Source of the DNA: Pterois miles
Lineage: Eukaryota > Chordata > Actinopteri > Perciformes > Scorpaenidae
Assembly: GCA_947000775.1 (NCBI GenBank)
Contig: CAMQGK010000011.1
Span: 271,001 to 335,000 of the forward strand
Reading direction: 5' to 3'
Length of the DNA stretch: 64,000 nucleotides
How positions within the stretch are numbered: the stretch's first letter is position 1; each line of letters starts with the position of its first letter. Of the stretch, positions 46,556 through 59,280 are shown piece by piece. Under the pieces are notes generated by a model. The model was not told the origin of the DNA. It searched no databases and worked only from the letters and a program-made list of their open reading frames with translations. Both the position numbers and the translations under genes were made by a program.

Positions 46556-46624
46556 CCCTGAGCAGCAGCAGACAGGTTCTCAGCCACATTTCAGAATAAA
46601 AGCATGTGGTTCAGGTGTACTTAC

Positions 46625-46718
46625 TGTTCCTGTTGGCTTTGAGTTTGGACAGCAGCTTCTGAGTGGACAGCAGGTCTCCACTCTTCACTGCCTGCAGCAG
46701 GTCCTGCTCCTTCCCCAT
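46625..46718 (-). CDS. caskin2: caskin2 coding exon 1 (start codon, residues 1-31)
   Basis: First coding exon of a Caskin-family scaffold protein, a neuronal/epithelial adaptor with N-terminal ankyrin repeats followed in the full protein by SH3 and two SAM domains. The ATG is the complement of 46716-46718 and the peptide begins MGKEQDLLQAVKSGD, close to the conserved Caskin N-terminus. The exon has 31 codons plus one base and ends at a strong donor (gtaagt, complement of 46619-46624). That single base plus AG from exon 2 makes a Lys codon, and the joined peptide continues into the conserved LLGSTKRLNVN segment, which supports both splice sites. A G-rich array starts about 65 bases into intron 1 on the sense strand. 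Intron 1 is about 17.1 kb. Seen: start, donor, phase match. Recalled family knowledge: the Caskin N-terminus. A spliced 5' UTR exon farther upstream is possible. Confidence 0.92.
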
Positions 46719-46719
46719 C

Positions 46720-47899
46720 CTCCTCGTCACTGTTTGAACCAGCTTTATTTAAATCCTCTTCAGAGCCTCATTCTGAGCACCAGAGACATGAAGACCTGCC
46801 TCAGGTGAGAGTCTCTCCACTGTCACAGCAAACAGCTCCAGACGCAGATTTAAAACAAATCCTCTGTGTGATATTATTTCCTGTGAGTCTGCAGAGATGG
46901 AAAAACTCCTCTTAATTTCCTGCGCAGGCCTTTATTTTTTAGGGGAGATGTTATTTCCAGGGTCAGTCTGGGGGTGGAGGAGGTGATGTGGTTCAGGACT
47001 GGAAAGACACGAGAAAACCAGATCAGTTCATCCATCAGAGAAACTCTCTGTGGCGGGAAGATGAACTGAACGTGTCGGAGAGGAAAGAGACAATTTATTC
47101 AAACCACAAGCTTTCAAATAACTTGCAGACACAGGACGATGCCAAAACATGCAAAAAGGTGTTAGGTTCAGAAGTGTCTTATAAACCCCAAATCCAGTCC
47201 TGAATCCCCTTATCAGATCCTGAATCTTTCTAATTCCTTATTGAATGTAATCAGGTTTAACTTACAGTAGTAAGTAGTAGTAGTAGTAGTAGTAGAAGTA
47301 GTTCTGTAGGCAACTTAAAGGGAAATTCAATCCGGTTGTGGTCCATAGTCAGTGTCTTACTACAGTAGATAGAGGTCTTCAAAGCCACCAGACTCCACTG
47401 AAAAAAACAATAATTTTCCCTCTCAGACCAGGGGAGTACTGGTGTACTGCTGCCTCCAGTAGTGACTCAGTTTATGTTACTGTGTGACTTTGGTGTTTTA
47501 AAGGGCCGGTTTGAATTCACCAGAGTCACTGAAGCACAAACCAACTCACCATTCGAGGCAGCGGCAGACCAGCATCCCCCCGATCTCAGGTGGCAACACC
47601 CAAACCTTAAACCTTCCCTTTAACAAGGAAACGGATCTACTTTATTACATCTGTGATCATATTTTATTGGATGAACAACAACAGCAACAAGAAACAGATT
47701 TGACTGATGAGATGGATTTCTGCTGTGTGATGACCTGGTAGTGTTTATCATTCATACGACAATAATAAAAATATACAGGATCACTGAGACCCAATCGGTA
47801 TGGTAGGATCCAACATATACTGTACGTGTTTCTTGATGAACGATCCACTTGTGGGTTTCCTCTGATCCGAGCCTCGTGTGCAGGGTTGTTTATTTCACA
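46720..47899. other. Sequence upstream of coding exon 1
   Basis: No coding exon recognised. A (AGT)n microsatellite is at 47268-47300. Confidence 0.45.
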
Positions 47900-49390
47900 T
47901 TTTTAGAGCAGAGGAAAATCAGTGATGGGCGGGACCGGCTGACACCGGGCCCGGTCCCTGTGTGGCCGACTGGTCCCGCTGTTCCCTCGGGGCTCCGCTT
48001 CATCTCAGCTACTTAAAGTCTTCCAGCCCAGCGCCCCACGCAGGAGGCGGGCCTTAGCAGCGTTTGGGCCGAGCTGCCTCCGGCCTCCGGTTTCCTGCAG
48101 ATGACCCACATTACTGTTGACAGTCCTGATTTCAGCATGAGAACAGGATCCCTGCTGCAGCACCGGGCCTCAGACAACGGTGCTGCTATATCCACATAGT
48201 CCACATAGAGACTCTGGTCTGGCCCTGCTCCCCACGCACGGCTCTCCTGGTCCAACTCGCTGCATTACATAAGCAGCAGCCACGGAGGAGCGCGGGCCGT
48301 CAGCAGGGCTGTCATCCCCATTTACACCCAGCATGTCCCTCCCTCAGGCCTTCTGTATTCCCACGGACACTGCGGGGACTCCACGTCCACGGAGGACACG
48401 AATAAATCACTTTACAGTTACAGTCGTTACTTTAAAGTAGAGTCAGAGTGGTACGCGATGTAGTAATGTAGTACTACTGTTTCCACTGTGTACTTACCAA
48501 CCAGACCAAAAGTTTGCATAGTGCAAAAAGTTTTCTAATCAATAATAATAATGATAAGTAATATGTGACCATTTGGTTGACATGCAGATTTTATCCACCC
48601 AGACCCGTCAGAAGGAACTAATCTGGTTCAATAATAAAACCGTGAACGTGCGTGTCCAGCTCGGTTTGATCGGAAGCTTCCACGCTGACACAGACAGACG
48701 GGTCTGGGTGAAAACCACGCACAGTGGGGGCGTAACGTGGGGCCGAGCGCGGTGATCCACATGAAACCTGAAACTGTCCTGAGTCGGGACGCCGACTGGA
48801 AGACATGTGTCCAGGTAAACACGGGTGCTTCAGGTCCTCATACTGAGCCGATCTTCAGGGGAACCGCTCCACATTAAAGCGGGTTTCGTGTGAAGCTGTC
48901 CCGAGGCGGAGAAACGGGCACGGAAACGGACCCGGGTCCTCCGTCAGCTCCACCACCGCCGACCTTTGCTCCCAAGTCCCTCCACTCACCCGTGAGGAGC
49001 AGACTGCAGGAGCAACTACCGGCTTTCAGACCGTTTCAGACCAGTTTCAGACCCAGACTCACCGTTCATGAAGCTCGGCGGAAACTTGTCCACCCGGGAG
49101 TCGAAGCGGAAACTCCGCGGAGCTGGCAGCGAGCACTCCCCGTGTTTAAACTCCACAACTACGGACTTTTACTCCGCAGCGGGTCAGCTTCCGGCCGGCC
49201 GCGGCTCCTCTCCACCGCCCGCAGGTTCAACGGGACAGCCGGGTGCTTCAGGGCTCCGTGTCCGCTCCTCCGGCTTCTCATCCGCGCCCCGAATGCCTCA
49301 TTCTCCCCGCTGCCTTCTCCACGATGTGGACACGGTGTCAGGTTACACGGAACCACACGAACATCCGGCGGAACCTTTCAAAATAAAATG
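47900..49390 (-). promoter_or_regulatory. CpG-rich region, candidate caskin2 promoter and 5' UTR exon
   Basis: This stretch is clearly richer in CG dinucleotides and in G+C than its AT-rich flanks and lies 1.2-2.7 kb upstream of the start codon. That is where a vertebrate promoter CpG island with a non-coding first exon would be expected. On the minus strand a good donor (gtgagt, complement of 49057-49062) follows a possible exon ending at 49063. A weak acceptor (caaacag) lies about 12 bases before the ATG. Forward-strand open frames here (for example 48890-49585) match nothing I recognise and end in a CTAT microsatellite, so I do not call them genes. The promoter assignment is an inference from position and composition. 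Confidence 0.4.
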
Positions 49391-49445
49391 GACCTCTCTC
49401 CATATCTATCCACCCACCTACCTACCTGCCTACCCACCCACCCAC

Positions 49446-49480
49446 CTATCTCTCTATCTATCTATCTGTCTATCTATCTG

Positions 49481-49543
<63 letters not shown>
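49446..49543. repeat. (CTAT)n microsatellite
   Basis: About 22 ctat/ctgt tetramers; borders the Tc1 fragment on its right. Confidence 0.95.
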
Positions 49544-49789
49544 CCTGATCAGTTTGGTTCATCTCTCTTTAAACTGTCAGACTAAATGTTTCTGTAGACC
49601 TCTGAGTTCATGTAGCTGCTGCCGTCATATGATCCATCATCAATGAAGATGATCTGTAGTCTGGTTCCAGTCTGTCCTTCCTCTTCTTATTGATAATGAG
49701 TGGTTGTCCTCTCCTGGTGGAGTCTCTGTCCTTTAGGTCCTGAAGTCCTCTGTGAACGGTGGATTGGGATTCCTTCACTCCTCCCTCTG
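49541..49789 (-). mobile_element. Tc1-like fragment, single-unit paralogue of the 17.5 kb element
   Basis: Almost identical to 17790-17890 joined to 18455-18590 (ctcctgatcagtttggttca ... tcactcctccctctg), with only one copy of the 78-bp segment that is repeated about eight times in the other element. Both terminal repeats are missing: the left edge is the CTAT microsatellite, the right edge the AT satellite. Confidence 0.9.
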
Positions 49790-52700
49790 TTAAAACCTGT
49801 AAATATTCATATTAAATCCTGTTAATATTCATATTAAATCCTGTTAATATTGAGGTAATATTCATATTAAATCCTGTTAATATTCATATTAAATCCTGTT
49901 AATATTGAGGTAATATTCATATTAAATCCTGTTAATATTCATATTAAATCCTGTTAATATTGAGGTAATATTCATATTAAATCCTGTTAATATTCATATT
50001 AAATCCTGTTAATATTGAGGTAATATTCATATTAAATCCTGTTAATATTCATATTAAATCCTGTTAATATTGAGGTAATATTCATATTAAATCCTGTTAA
50101 TATTGAGTTAATATTCATATGAAAACCTCTTAATATTGAGTTAATGTTCATATTAAAACCTATTAATATTGAGTTAATATTCATATTAAAACCTGTTAAT
50201 ATTGAGTTAATGTTCATATTAAAACCTGTTAATATTCATATTAAAACCTGTTAATATTCATATTAAAACCTGTTAATATTCATATTAAAACCTGTTAATA
50301 TTCATATTAAAACCTGTTAATATTCATATTAAAACGTGTTAATATTGAGTTAATGTTCATATTAAAACCTGTTAATATTATGTTAATATTCATATTAAAA
50401 CCTGTTAATATTGAGTTAATATTCATATTAAAACCTGTTAATATTGAGTTAATATTCATATTAAACCCTGTTAATATTGAGTTAATATTCATATTAAAAC
50501 CTGTTAATATTCATATTAAAACCTGTTAATATTGAGTTAATATTCATATTAAAACCTGTTAATATTGAGTTAATATTCATATTAAACCCTGTTAATATTG
50601 AGTTAATATTCATATTAAAACCTGTTAATATTGAGTTAATATTCATATTAAAACCTGTTAATATTGAGTTAATATTCATATTAAACCCTGTTAATATTGA
50701 GTTAATATTCATATTAAACCCTGTTAATATTGAGTTAATATTCATATTAAAACCTGTTAATATTGAGTTAATATTCATATTAAAACCTGTTAATATTGAG
50801 TTAATATTCATATTAAAACCTGTTAATATTCATATTAAAACCTGTTAATATTAAGTTAATGTTCATATTAAAACCTGTTAATATTCATATTAAAACCTGT
50901 TAATATTGAGTTAATATTCATATTAAAACCTGTTAATACTGAGTTAATATTCATATTAAAACCTGTTAATCCTGAGTTAATATTCATATTAAAACCTATT
51001 AATATTGAGTTAATGTTCATATTAAAACCTATTAATATTGAGTTAATATTCATATTAAAACCTGTTAATATTATGTTAATATTCATATTAAAACCTGTTA
51101 ATATTCATATTAAAACCTGTTAATCCTGAGTTAATATTCATATTAAAACCTATTAATATTGAGTTAATGTTCATATTAAAACCTATTAATATTGAGTTAA
51201 TATTCATATTAAAACCTATTAATATTGAGTTAATATTCATATTAAAACCTGTTAATATTGAGTTAATATTCATATTAAAACCTGTTAATATTCATATTAA
51301 AACCTGTTAATATTATGTTAATATTCATATTAAAACCTATTAATATTGAGTTAATATTCATATTAAAACGTGTTAATATTGAGTTAATATTCATATTAAA
51401 ACGTGTTAATATTGAGTTAATATTCATATTAAAACGTGTTAATATTGAGTTAATATTCATATTAAACCCTGTTAATATTGAGTTAATATTCATATTAAAA
51501 CGTGTTAATATTGAGTTAATATTCATATTAAACCCTGTTAATATTGAGTTAATATTCATATTAAAACCTGTTAATATTGAGTTAATGTTCATATTAAAAC
51601 CTGTTAATATTCATATTAAAACCTGTTAATATTGAGTTAATATTCATATTGAAACCTGTTAATATTCATATTAAAACCTGTTAATATTCATATTAAAACC
51701 TGTTAATACTGAGTTAATATTCATATTAAAACCTGTTAATATTGAGTTAATGTTCATATTGAAACCTGTTAATATTCATATTAAAACCTGTTAATATTAT
51801 GTTAATATTCATATTAAAACCTGTTAATACTGAGTTAATATTCATATTAAAACCTGTTATAATTGAGTTAATATTCATATTAAAACCTGTTAATATTGAG
51901 TTAATATTCATATTAAAACCTGTTAATACTGAGTTAATATTCATATTAAAACCTGTTAATATTGAGTTAATGTTCATATTAAAACCTGTTAATATTGGTT
52001 AATATTCATATTAAAACCTGTTAATATTGAGTTAATATTCATATTAAAACCTGTTAATACTGAGTTAATATTCATATTAAAACCTGTTAATCCTGAGTTA
52101 ATATTCATATTAAAACCTGTTAATATTGAGTTAATGTTCATATTAAAACCTGTTAATATTGAGTTAATATTCATATTAAAACCTGTTAATATTCATATTA
52201 AAACCTGTTAATATTATGTTAATATTCATATTAAAACCTATTAATATTGAGTTAATATTCATATTAAAACGTGTTAATATTGAGTTAATATTCATATTAA
52301 ACCCAGTTAATATTGAGTTAATATTCATATTAAAACGTGTTAATATTGAGTTAATATTCATACTAAACCCTGTTAATATTGAGTTAATATTCATATTAAA
52401 ACGTGTTAATACTGAGTTAATATTCATATTAAAACGTGTTAATATTGAGTTAATATTCATATTAAACCCAGTTAATATTGAGTTAATATTCATATTAAAA
52501 CGTGTTAATATTGAGTTAATATTCATACTAAACCCTGTTAATATTGAGTTAATATTCATATTAAAACCTGTTAATACTGAGTTAATATTCATATTAAAAC
52601 GTGTTAATATTGAGTTAATATTCATATTAAACCCTGTTAATATTGAGTTAATATTCATATTAAAACGTGTTAATATTGAGTTAATATTCATACTAAACCC

Positions 52701-55700
52701 TGTTAATATTGAGTTAATATTCATATTAAAACGTGTTAATATTGAGTTAATATTCATATTAAAACCTGTTAATATTGAGTTAATATTCATATTAAAACGT
52801 GTTAATATTGAGTTAATATTCATATTAAACCCTGTTAATATTGAGTTAATATTCATATTAAAACCTGTTAATATTGAGTTAATATTCATATTAAAACGTG
52901 TTAATATTGAGTTAATATTCATACTAAACCCTGTTAATATTGAGTTAATATTCATATTAAACCCTGTTAATATTGAGTTAATATTCATATTAAAACGTGT
53001 TAATATTGAGTTAATATTCATACTAAACCCTGTTAATATTGAGTTAATATTCATATTAAACCCTGTTAATATTGAGTTAATGTTCATATTAAAACCTGTT
53101 AATATTCATATTAAAACCTGTTAATATTGAGTTAATATTCATATTGAAACCTGTTAATATTGAGTCAATATTCATATTAAAACCTGTTAATACTGAGTTA
53201 ATATTCATATTAAAACGTGTTAATATTGAGTTACTATTCATATTAAAACCTGTTAATACTGAGTTAATATTCATATTAAAACCTGTTAATATTCATATTA
53301 AAACCTGTTAATATTATGTTAATATTCATATTAAAACCTGTTAATATTGAGTTAATATTCATATTAAAACCTGTTAATACTGAGTTAATATTCATATTAA
53401 AACCTGTTAATATTCATATTAAAACCTGTTAATATTCATATTAAAACCTGTTAATATTGAGTTAATATTCATATTAAAACCTGTTAATATTCATATTAAA
53501 ACCTGTTAATATTATGTTAATATTCATATTAAAACCTGTTAATATTGAGTTAATATTCATATTAAAACCTGTTAATATTGAGTTAATATTCATATTAAAA
53601 CCTGTTAATATTGTGTTAATATTAATATTAAAACCTGTTAATATTGTGTTAATATTAATATTAAAACCTGTTAATATTTAGCTCATATTCATATTAAAAC
53701 CTGTTAATACTGAGTTAATATTCATATTAAAACGTGTTAATATTGAGTTAATATTCATATTAAAACCTGTTAATACTGAGTTAATATTCATATTAAAACC
53801 TGTTAATATTGAGTTAATATTCATATTAAACCCTGTTAATATTGAGTTAATATTCATATTAAAACCTGTTAATACTGAGTTAATATTCATATTAAAACCT
53901 GTTAATATTGAGTTAATATTCATCTTAAAACCTGTTAATACTGAGTTAATATTCATATTAAAACCTGTTAATACTGAGTTAATATTCATATTAAAACCTG
54001 TTAATATTCATATTAAAACCTGTTAATATTATGTTAATATTCATATTAAAACCTGTTAATACTGAGTTAATATTCATATTAAAACCTGTTAATATTGAGT
54101 TAATATTCATATTAAACCCTGTTAATATTGAGTTAATATTCATATTAAAACCTGTTAATATTCATATTAAAACCTGTTAATATTGAGTTAATATTCATAT
54201 TAAAACCTGTTAATCCTGAGTTAATATTCATATTAAAACCTGTTAATATTGAGTTAATGTTCATATTAAAACCTGTTAATATTCATATTAAAACCTGTTA
54301 ATATTGAGTTAATATTCATATTAAAACCTGTTAATATTCATATTAAAACCTGTTGATACTGAGTTAATATTCATATTAAAACCTGTTAATACTGAGTTAA
54401 TATTCATATTAAAACCTGTTAATATTCATATTAAAACCTGTTAATATTATGTTAATATTCATATTAAAACCTGTTAATATTGAGTCAATATTCATATTAA
54501 AACCTGTTAATACTGAGTTAATATTCATATTAAAACCTGTTAATACTGAGTTAATATTCATATTAAAACCTGTTAATATTCATATTAAAACCTGTTAATA
54601 TTATGTTAATATTCATATTAAAACCTGTTAATATTGAGTTAATATTCATATTAAAACCTGTTAATACTGCGTTAATATTCATATTAAAACCTGTTAATAC
54701 TGAGTTAATATTCATATTAAAACGTGTTAATATTGAGTTAATATTCATATTAAAACGTGTTAATATTGAGTTAATATTCATATTAAAACGTGTTAATATT
54801 GAGTTAATATTCATATTAAAACCTGTTAATACTGAGTTAATGTTCATATTAAAACCTGTTAATATTGAGTTAATGTTCATATTAAAACCTGTTAATACTG
54901 AGTTAATATTCATATTAAAACCTGTTAATATTGAGTTAATATTCATATTAAAACCTGTTAATATTGAGCTCACATTAATATTAAAACCTGTTAATACTGA
55001 GTTAATATTAATATTAAAACCTTTTAATATTGAGTTAATATTCATATTAAAACCTGTTAATATTGAGCTCACATTAATATTAAAACCTGTTAATACTGAG
55101 TTAATATTAATATTAAAACCTGTTAATATTGAGCTCACATTAATATTAAAACCTGTTAATACTGAGTTAATATTAATATTAAAACCTGTTAATATTGAGG
55201 TCATATTAATATTAAAACCTGTTAATATTGAGTTAATGTTAATATTAAAACCTGTTAATATTGAGCTCACATTAATATTAAAACCTGTTAATACTGAGTT
55301 AATATTAATATTAAAACCTGTTAATATTGAGCTCACATTAATATTAAAACCTGTTAATACTGAGTTAATATTAATATTAAAACCTGTTAATATTGAGGTC
55401 ATATTAATATTAAAACCTGTTAATATTGAGTTAATGTTAATATTAAAACCTGTTAATATTGAGCTCACATTAATATTAAAACCTGTTAATACTGAGTCAA
55501 TATTAATATTAAAACCTGTTAATATTGAGCTCACATTAATATTAAAACCTGTTAATACTGAGTTAATATTAATATTAAAACCTGTTAATATTGAGGTCAT
55601 ATTAATATTAAAACCTGTTAATATTGAGGTCATATTCATATTAAAACCTGTTAATACTGAGTTTATATTCATATTAAAACCTGTTAATATTGAGTTAATA

Positions 55701-57276
55701 TTCATATTAAAAGCTGTTAATACTGAGTTAATATTCATATTAAAACCTGTTAATATTGAGTTAATATTAATATTAAAACATGTTAATACTGAGTTAATAT
55801 TAATATTAAAACCTGTTAATATTGAGGTCATATTAATATTAAAACCTGTTAATATTTAGCTCATATTCATATTAAAACCTGTTAATACTGAGTTTATATT
55901 CATATTAAAACCTGTTAATATTGAGTTAATATTCATATTAAAAGCTGTTAATACTGAGTTAATATTCATATTAAAACCTGTTAATATTGAGTTAATATTA
56001 ATATTAAAACATGTTAATACTGAGGCTGCACGGTGGTGTAGTGGTTAGCGCTGTCGCCTCACAGCAAGAGGGTCGCAAGTTCAAATCTGGGCTTGGGACT
56101 CTTCTGTGTGGAGTTTGCATGTTCTCCCCGTGTAAGCGTGGGTTTTCTCCGGGTACTCCGGCTTCCTCCCACCATCCAAAGACATCCTGTTTAGGTTAAT
56201 TGATGACTCTAAATGTCCCGTAGGTGTGGATGTGAGTGTGAATGGTCGTCTGTCTCTATGTTGTCTGTCTCTATGTGTCCTGCGGTGGACTGGCGACCTG
56301 TCCAGGGTGAACCCGCCATCGCCCAAGTGCCAGCTGGGATCGGCTCCAGACCCCCCGCGACCCCTAACGGGATAAGCGGTTGACGATGGATGGATGGATG
56401 GTTAATACTGAGCTCATATTAATATTAAAAGATGTTCATATTGAGCTCATATTAATATTAAAACCTGTTAACATTGAGCTCATATTCATATTAAAACATG
56501 TTAATACTGAGCTCATATTAATATTAAAACCTGTTAATATTGTGTTAATATTCATATTAAAACCTGTTAATATTGAGCTCATATTCATATTAAAACCTGT
56601 TAATACTGAGTTAATATTCATATTAAAACCCGTTAATATTGAGTTCATATTCACATTAAAACCTGTTAATATTGAGTTACTATTCATATTAAAACCTGTT
56701 AATACTGAGTTAATATTCATATTAAAACGTGTTAATATTGAGTTCATATTCATATTAAAACCTGTTAATATTCATATTAAAACCTGTTAATACTGAGTTA
56801 ATATTCATATTAAAACCCGTTAATATTTAGCTCATATTCATATTAAAACCTGTTAATACTGAGTTAATATTAATATTAAAACCTGTTAATATTGTGTTAA
56901 TATTAATATTAAAACCTGTTAATATTTAGCTCATATTCATATTAAAACCTGTTAATACTGAGTTAATATTCATATTAAAACGTGTTAATATTGAGTTAAT
57001 ATTCATATTAAAACCTGTTAATACTGAGTTAATATTCATATTAAAACCTGTTAATACTGAGTTAATATTCATATTAAAACCTGTTAATATTGAGTTAATA
57101 TTCATATTAAAACATGTTAATACTGAGTTAATATTAATATTAAAACCTGTTAATATTGAGTTAATGTTCACATTAAAACCCGTTAATATTGAGTTCATAT
57201 TCACATTAAAACCTGTTAATACTGAGTTAATATTAATATTAAAACCTGTTAATATTGAGCTCATATTAATATTAAA
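49790..57276. repeat. AT-rich 33/22-bp satellite (7.4 kb)
   Basis: More than 200 units of ttaatattgagttaatattc atattaaaacctg (33 bases) or the shorter ttaatattcatattaaaacc tg (22 bases, lacking the 11-base ttaatattgag part). Runs of 33-base units stay open on both strands for up to 422 codons (MNINSILTGFN-like repeats); frames end where a 22-base unit enters. Variant zones: aaatcctg with 55-base dimers (49.8-50.1 kb), aaaacgtg (51.3-53.1 kb) and gagctcacattaatat (54.96-55.6 kb). Interrupted by a V-SINE. Not coding. Confidence 0.96.
56025..56400 (+). mobile_element. V-SINE copy inside the AT satellite
   Basis: Starts gctgcacggtggtgtagtgg (tRNA-like head; B box-like aagttcaaatctg), has the V-SINE central block (gttctccccgtgtaagcgtg, ctccgggtactccggcttcc) and ends in (GATG)n. 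The satellite word gttaatactgag lies on both sides; it may be a target duplication, but it is also the local repeat unit. Confidence 0.92.
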
Positions 57277-57685
57277 ACACAGTGGGGCAGCAGAAATATG
57301 ACAGATAATACTTCACCACTTTTTTTGTGTTTTTACTGTGTTGTGTTTTTAACAGCTCCATCCACGCTGCAGGCGTCTGTGTTGTCGCCATGCCAACAGG
57401 AAGAATGCCCATAATGCACCTGACAGGTAAACCACCACGTGACTCAGTGCTGCCCCCTCGTGACCAGAGACTGAAACCTGTCGACCTCATTGTGCCACAT
57501 TGAGAGGAAGTTTATCAGAGAGGCTCAGATGTGATGTGTGTCAGCGCTCTACGATCTCTCCTCTTTCATCCCTCCATCACACTTCTTCAGGACTGTTCAC
57601 CATTTCAAATGATCCCCTCGATAACAGACGGTAACCTGCACAGTATCATTTGACCTTTGACCTCTAATACTGCGACAGCATGTCT
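57277..57685. other. Short unique-looking segment
   Basis: No feature recognised between the satellite and the TA-rich tract. Confidence 0.5.
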
Positions 57686-57826
57686 AAATATACATACATA
57701 CGTACATATGTGTATACTGTATGTATATATATATGTATATATACGTATATATATACATATATACATATATATACACACACACACACATATATATATAGAT
57801 ATATAGATATAGATATATATATATAC
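57686..57826. repeat. (TA)n/(CA)n microsatellite
   Basis: Mixed tata, tatg and acac dinucleotide tract forming the left flank of the Tc1-like element. Confidence 0.92.
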
Positions 57827-58218
57827 ACACTTGTCCTCAAAATTATTCATACCCCTGTTAGTTTTTGTGATTTTTTATTTTTGTGATGAAATTAATACAT
57901 TTTGTCCAGTTTCTTATGTTATATGTGACCAACAAGTGAAAGAATGCCAATAATACACAAGAAAAGAAAACTTTTAGGGGTATTTTATTCATTAATTCCC
58001 CAAAATGCCATGTTCAAAATGATTCATACCCTAGTCAGATGTCTCTCTTTAATAGTCTATAGCATAGCCTTTGTTGTTTATGCTTCTAGATGATTCTTGT
58101 ACGTGTCCACAAGCTTCCTGCATGTCTCCTGTGGGATGTTGGCCCAATCTTCCTTGGCGAAGGCCTCAAGCTGGGTCAGGTTGGTGGGTTTCCTAGCCAT
58201 CACTCTGGTCTTCAAGTC

Positions 58219-59280
58219 TCACCACAAGTTCTCAGTTGGACTGAGGTCAGGGCTCTGACTTGGCCATTCAAGGACACTGACACCATTGTCCTTGAACCAT
58301 TTCTTCACTACCTGGACGGTGTGTTTCAGATCATTGTCCTTGAACCATTTCTTCACTACCTGGGCGGTGTGTTTCAGATCATTATCCTTGAACCATTTCT
58401 TCACTACCTGGGCGGTGTGTTTCAGATCATTGTCCTTGAACCATTTCTTCACTACCTGGGCGGTGTGTTTCAGATCATTGTCCTTGAACCATTTCTTCAC
58501 TACCTGGGCGGTGTGTTTCAGATCATTGTCCTTGAACCATTTCTTCACTACCTGGGCGGTGTGTTTCAGATCATTGTCCTTGAACCATTTCTTCACTACC
58601 TGGGCGGTGTGTTTCAGATCATTATCCTTGAACCATTTCTTCACTACCTGGGCGGTGTGTTTCAGATCGTTGTCCTTGAACCATTTCTTCACTACCTGGG
58701 CGGTGTGTTTCAGATCATTGTCCTTGAACCATTTCTTCACTACCTGGGCGGTGTGTTTCAGATCATTGTCCTTGAACCATTTCTTCACTACCTGGGCGGT
58801 GTGTTTCAGATCATTGTCCTTGAACCATTTCTTCACTACCTGGACGATGTGTTTCAGATCATTGTCCTTGAACCATTTCTTCACTACCTGGACGGTGTGT
58901 TTCAGATCATTGTCCTTGAACCATTTCTTCACTACCTGGGCGGTGTGTTTCAGATCATTGTCCTTGAACCATTTCTTCACTACCTGGGCGGTGTGTTTCA
59001 GATCGTTGTCCTGCTGGTGCGTCCAGTTGTGTCCAAGCTGGAGTTTCTCAGCAGATTCTTTTAAGTTTCCATCAGGGATCCTGATGTAATCCTCCTTTTT
59101 CATGGTTCCTTGGATCTTTACGAGGTTCCCTGTGCCACTGAAGAGAAGCATCCTCACAGCATTATGCTTCCACCACCAGACTTGACGGTGGTCACAGAGT
59201 TCTTGGGCTTGATGCTTCTCCTTTCTTCTTCCAGACATACTGAACATCCATATGGTCAAATAACTCCAACTTCGTCTCAT
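58219..59280 (-). pseudogene. Transposase C-terminal half with 16-residue repeat
   Basis: One open frame of 353 codons. It holds the transposase core from the VWWWKHNAVRML-like segment, the second catalytic Asp motif QQDNDLKHTAQVV, fifteen tandem 16-residue copies (DNDLKHTAQVVKKWFK with minor T/I and A/V changes) and PDLSPTENLW with the catalytic Glu. Only the last copy has the native DD34E spacing to the Glu; only the first has the native QQ context. Upstream the N-terminal half is frameshifted, so the gene is dead, but the amplified part remains in frame. Confidence 0.92.
58287..59010. repeat. 48-bp tandem array (15 units) within transposase
   Basis: Unit: attgtccttgaaccatttct tcactacctgggcggtgtgt ttcagatc. 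Fifteen units, more than 95 percent alike by eye; variants are ggacggt, ggacgat, attatcc and cgttgtcc. No unit has an indel, so the 48-base period (16 codons) is strictly kept. Confidence 0.96.

Noticed and set aside
46159..46589. Gly/Arg/Asp-rich frames of 128 and 142 codons
   Set aside because: Translation of the G-rich minisatellite beside caskin2 exon 1.
459..46718. Assigning the gene to caskin1 or to an ANKS-type ankyrin protein
   Set aside because: NPCLVNKAKKTPLDLA, SLDG, VALLEGE and STKRLNVNYQD fit CASKIN2 as I recall it; the N-terminal MGKEQ leader and repeat order exclude ANKS proteins. A blastp search of the 242 residues would settle it.
48890..49646. Forward frames of 231 and 192 codons
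   Set aside because: CpG-rich DNA has few stops, and both frames run into the CTAT microsatellite; no recognisable domain.
54563..55859. 422- and 418-codon frames with MNINSILTGFN / VNIELIFILKP repeats (also 52176-53124)
   Set aside because: Artefacts of the 33-bp AT satellite, open on both strands.
49790..57276. Regularly spaced repeats resembling a CRISPR array
   Set aside because: No unique spacers, no cas genes, and the window is eukaryotic; this is a satellite. The same applies to the 43.1 kb and 61.1 kb arrays.
58090..59089. Forward-strand frames of 267 and 324 codons over the 48-bp array
   Set aside because: They are antisense shadows of the amplified transposase segment on the minus strand.
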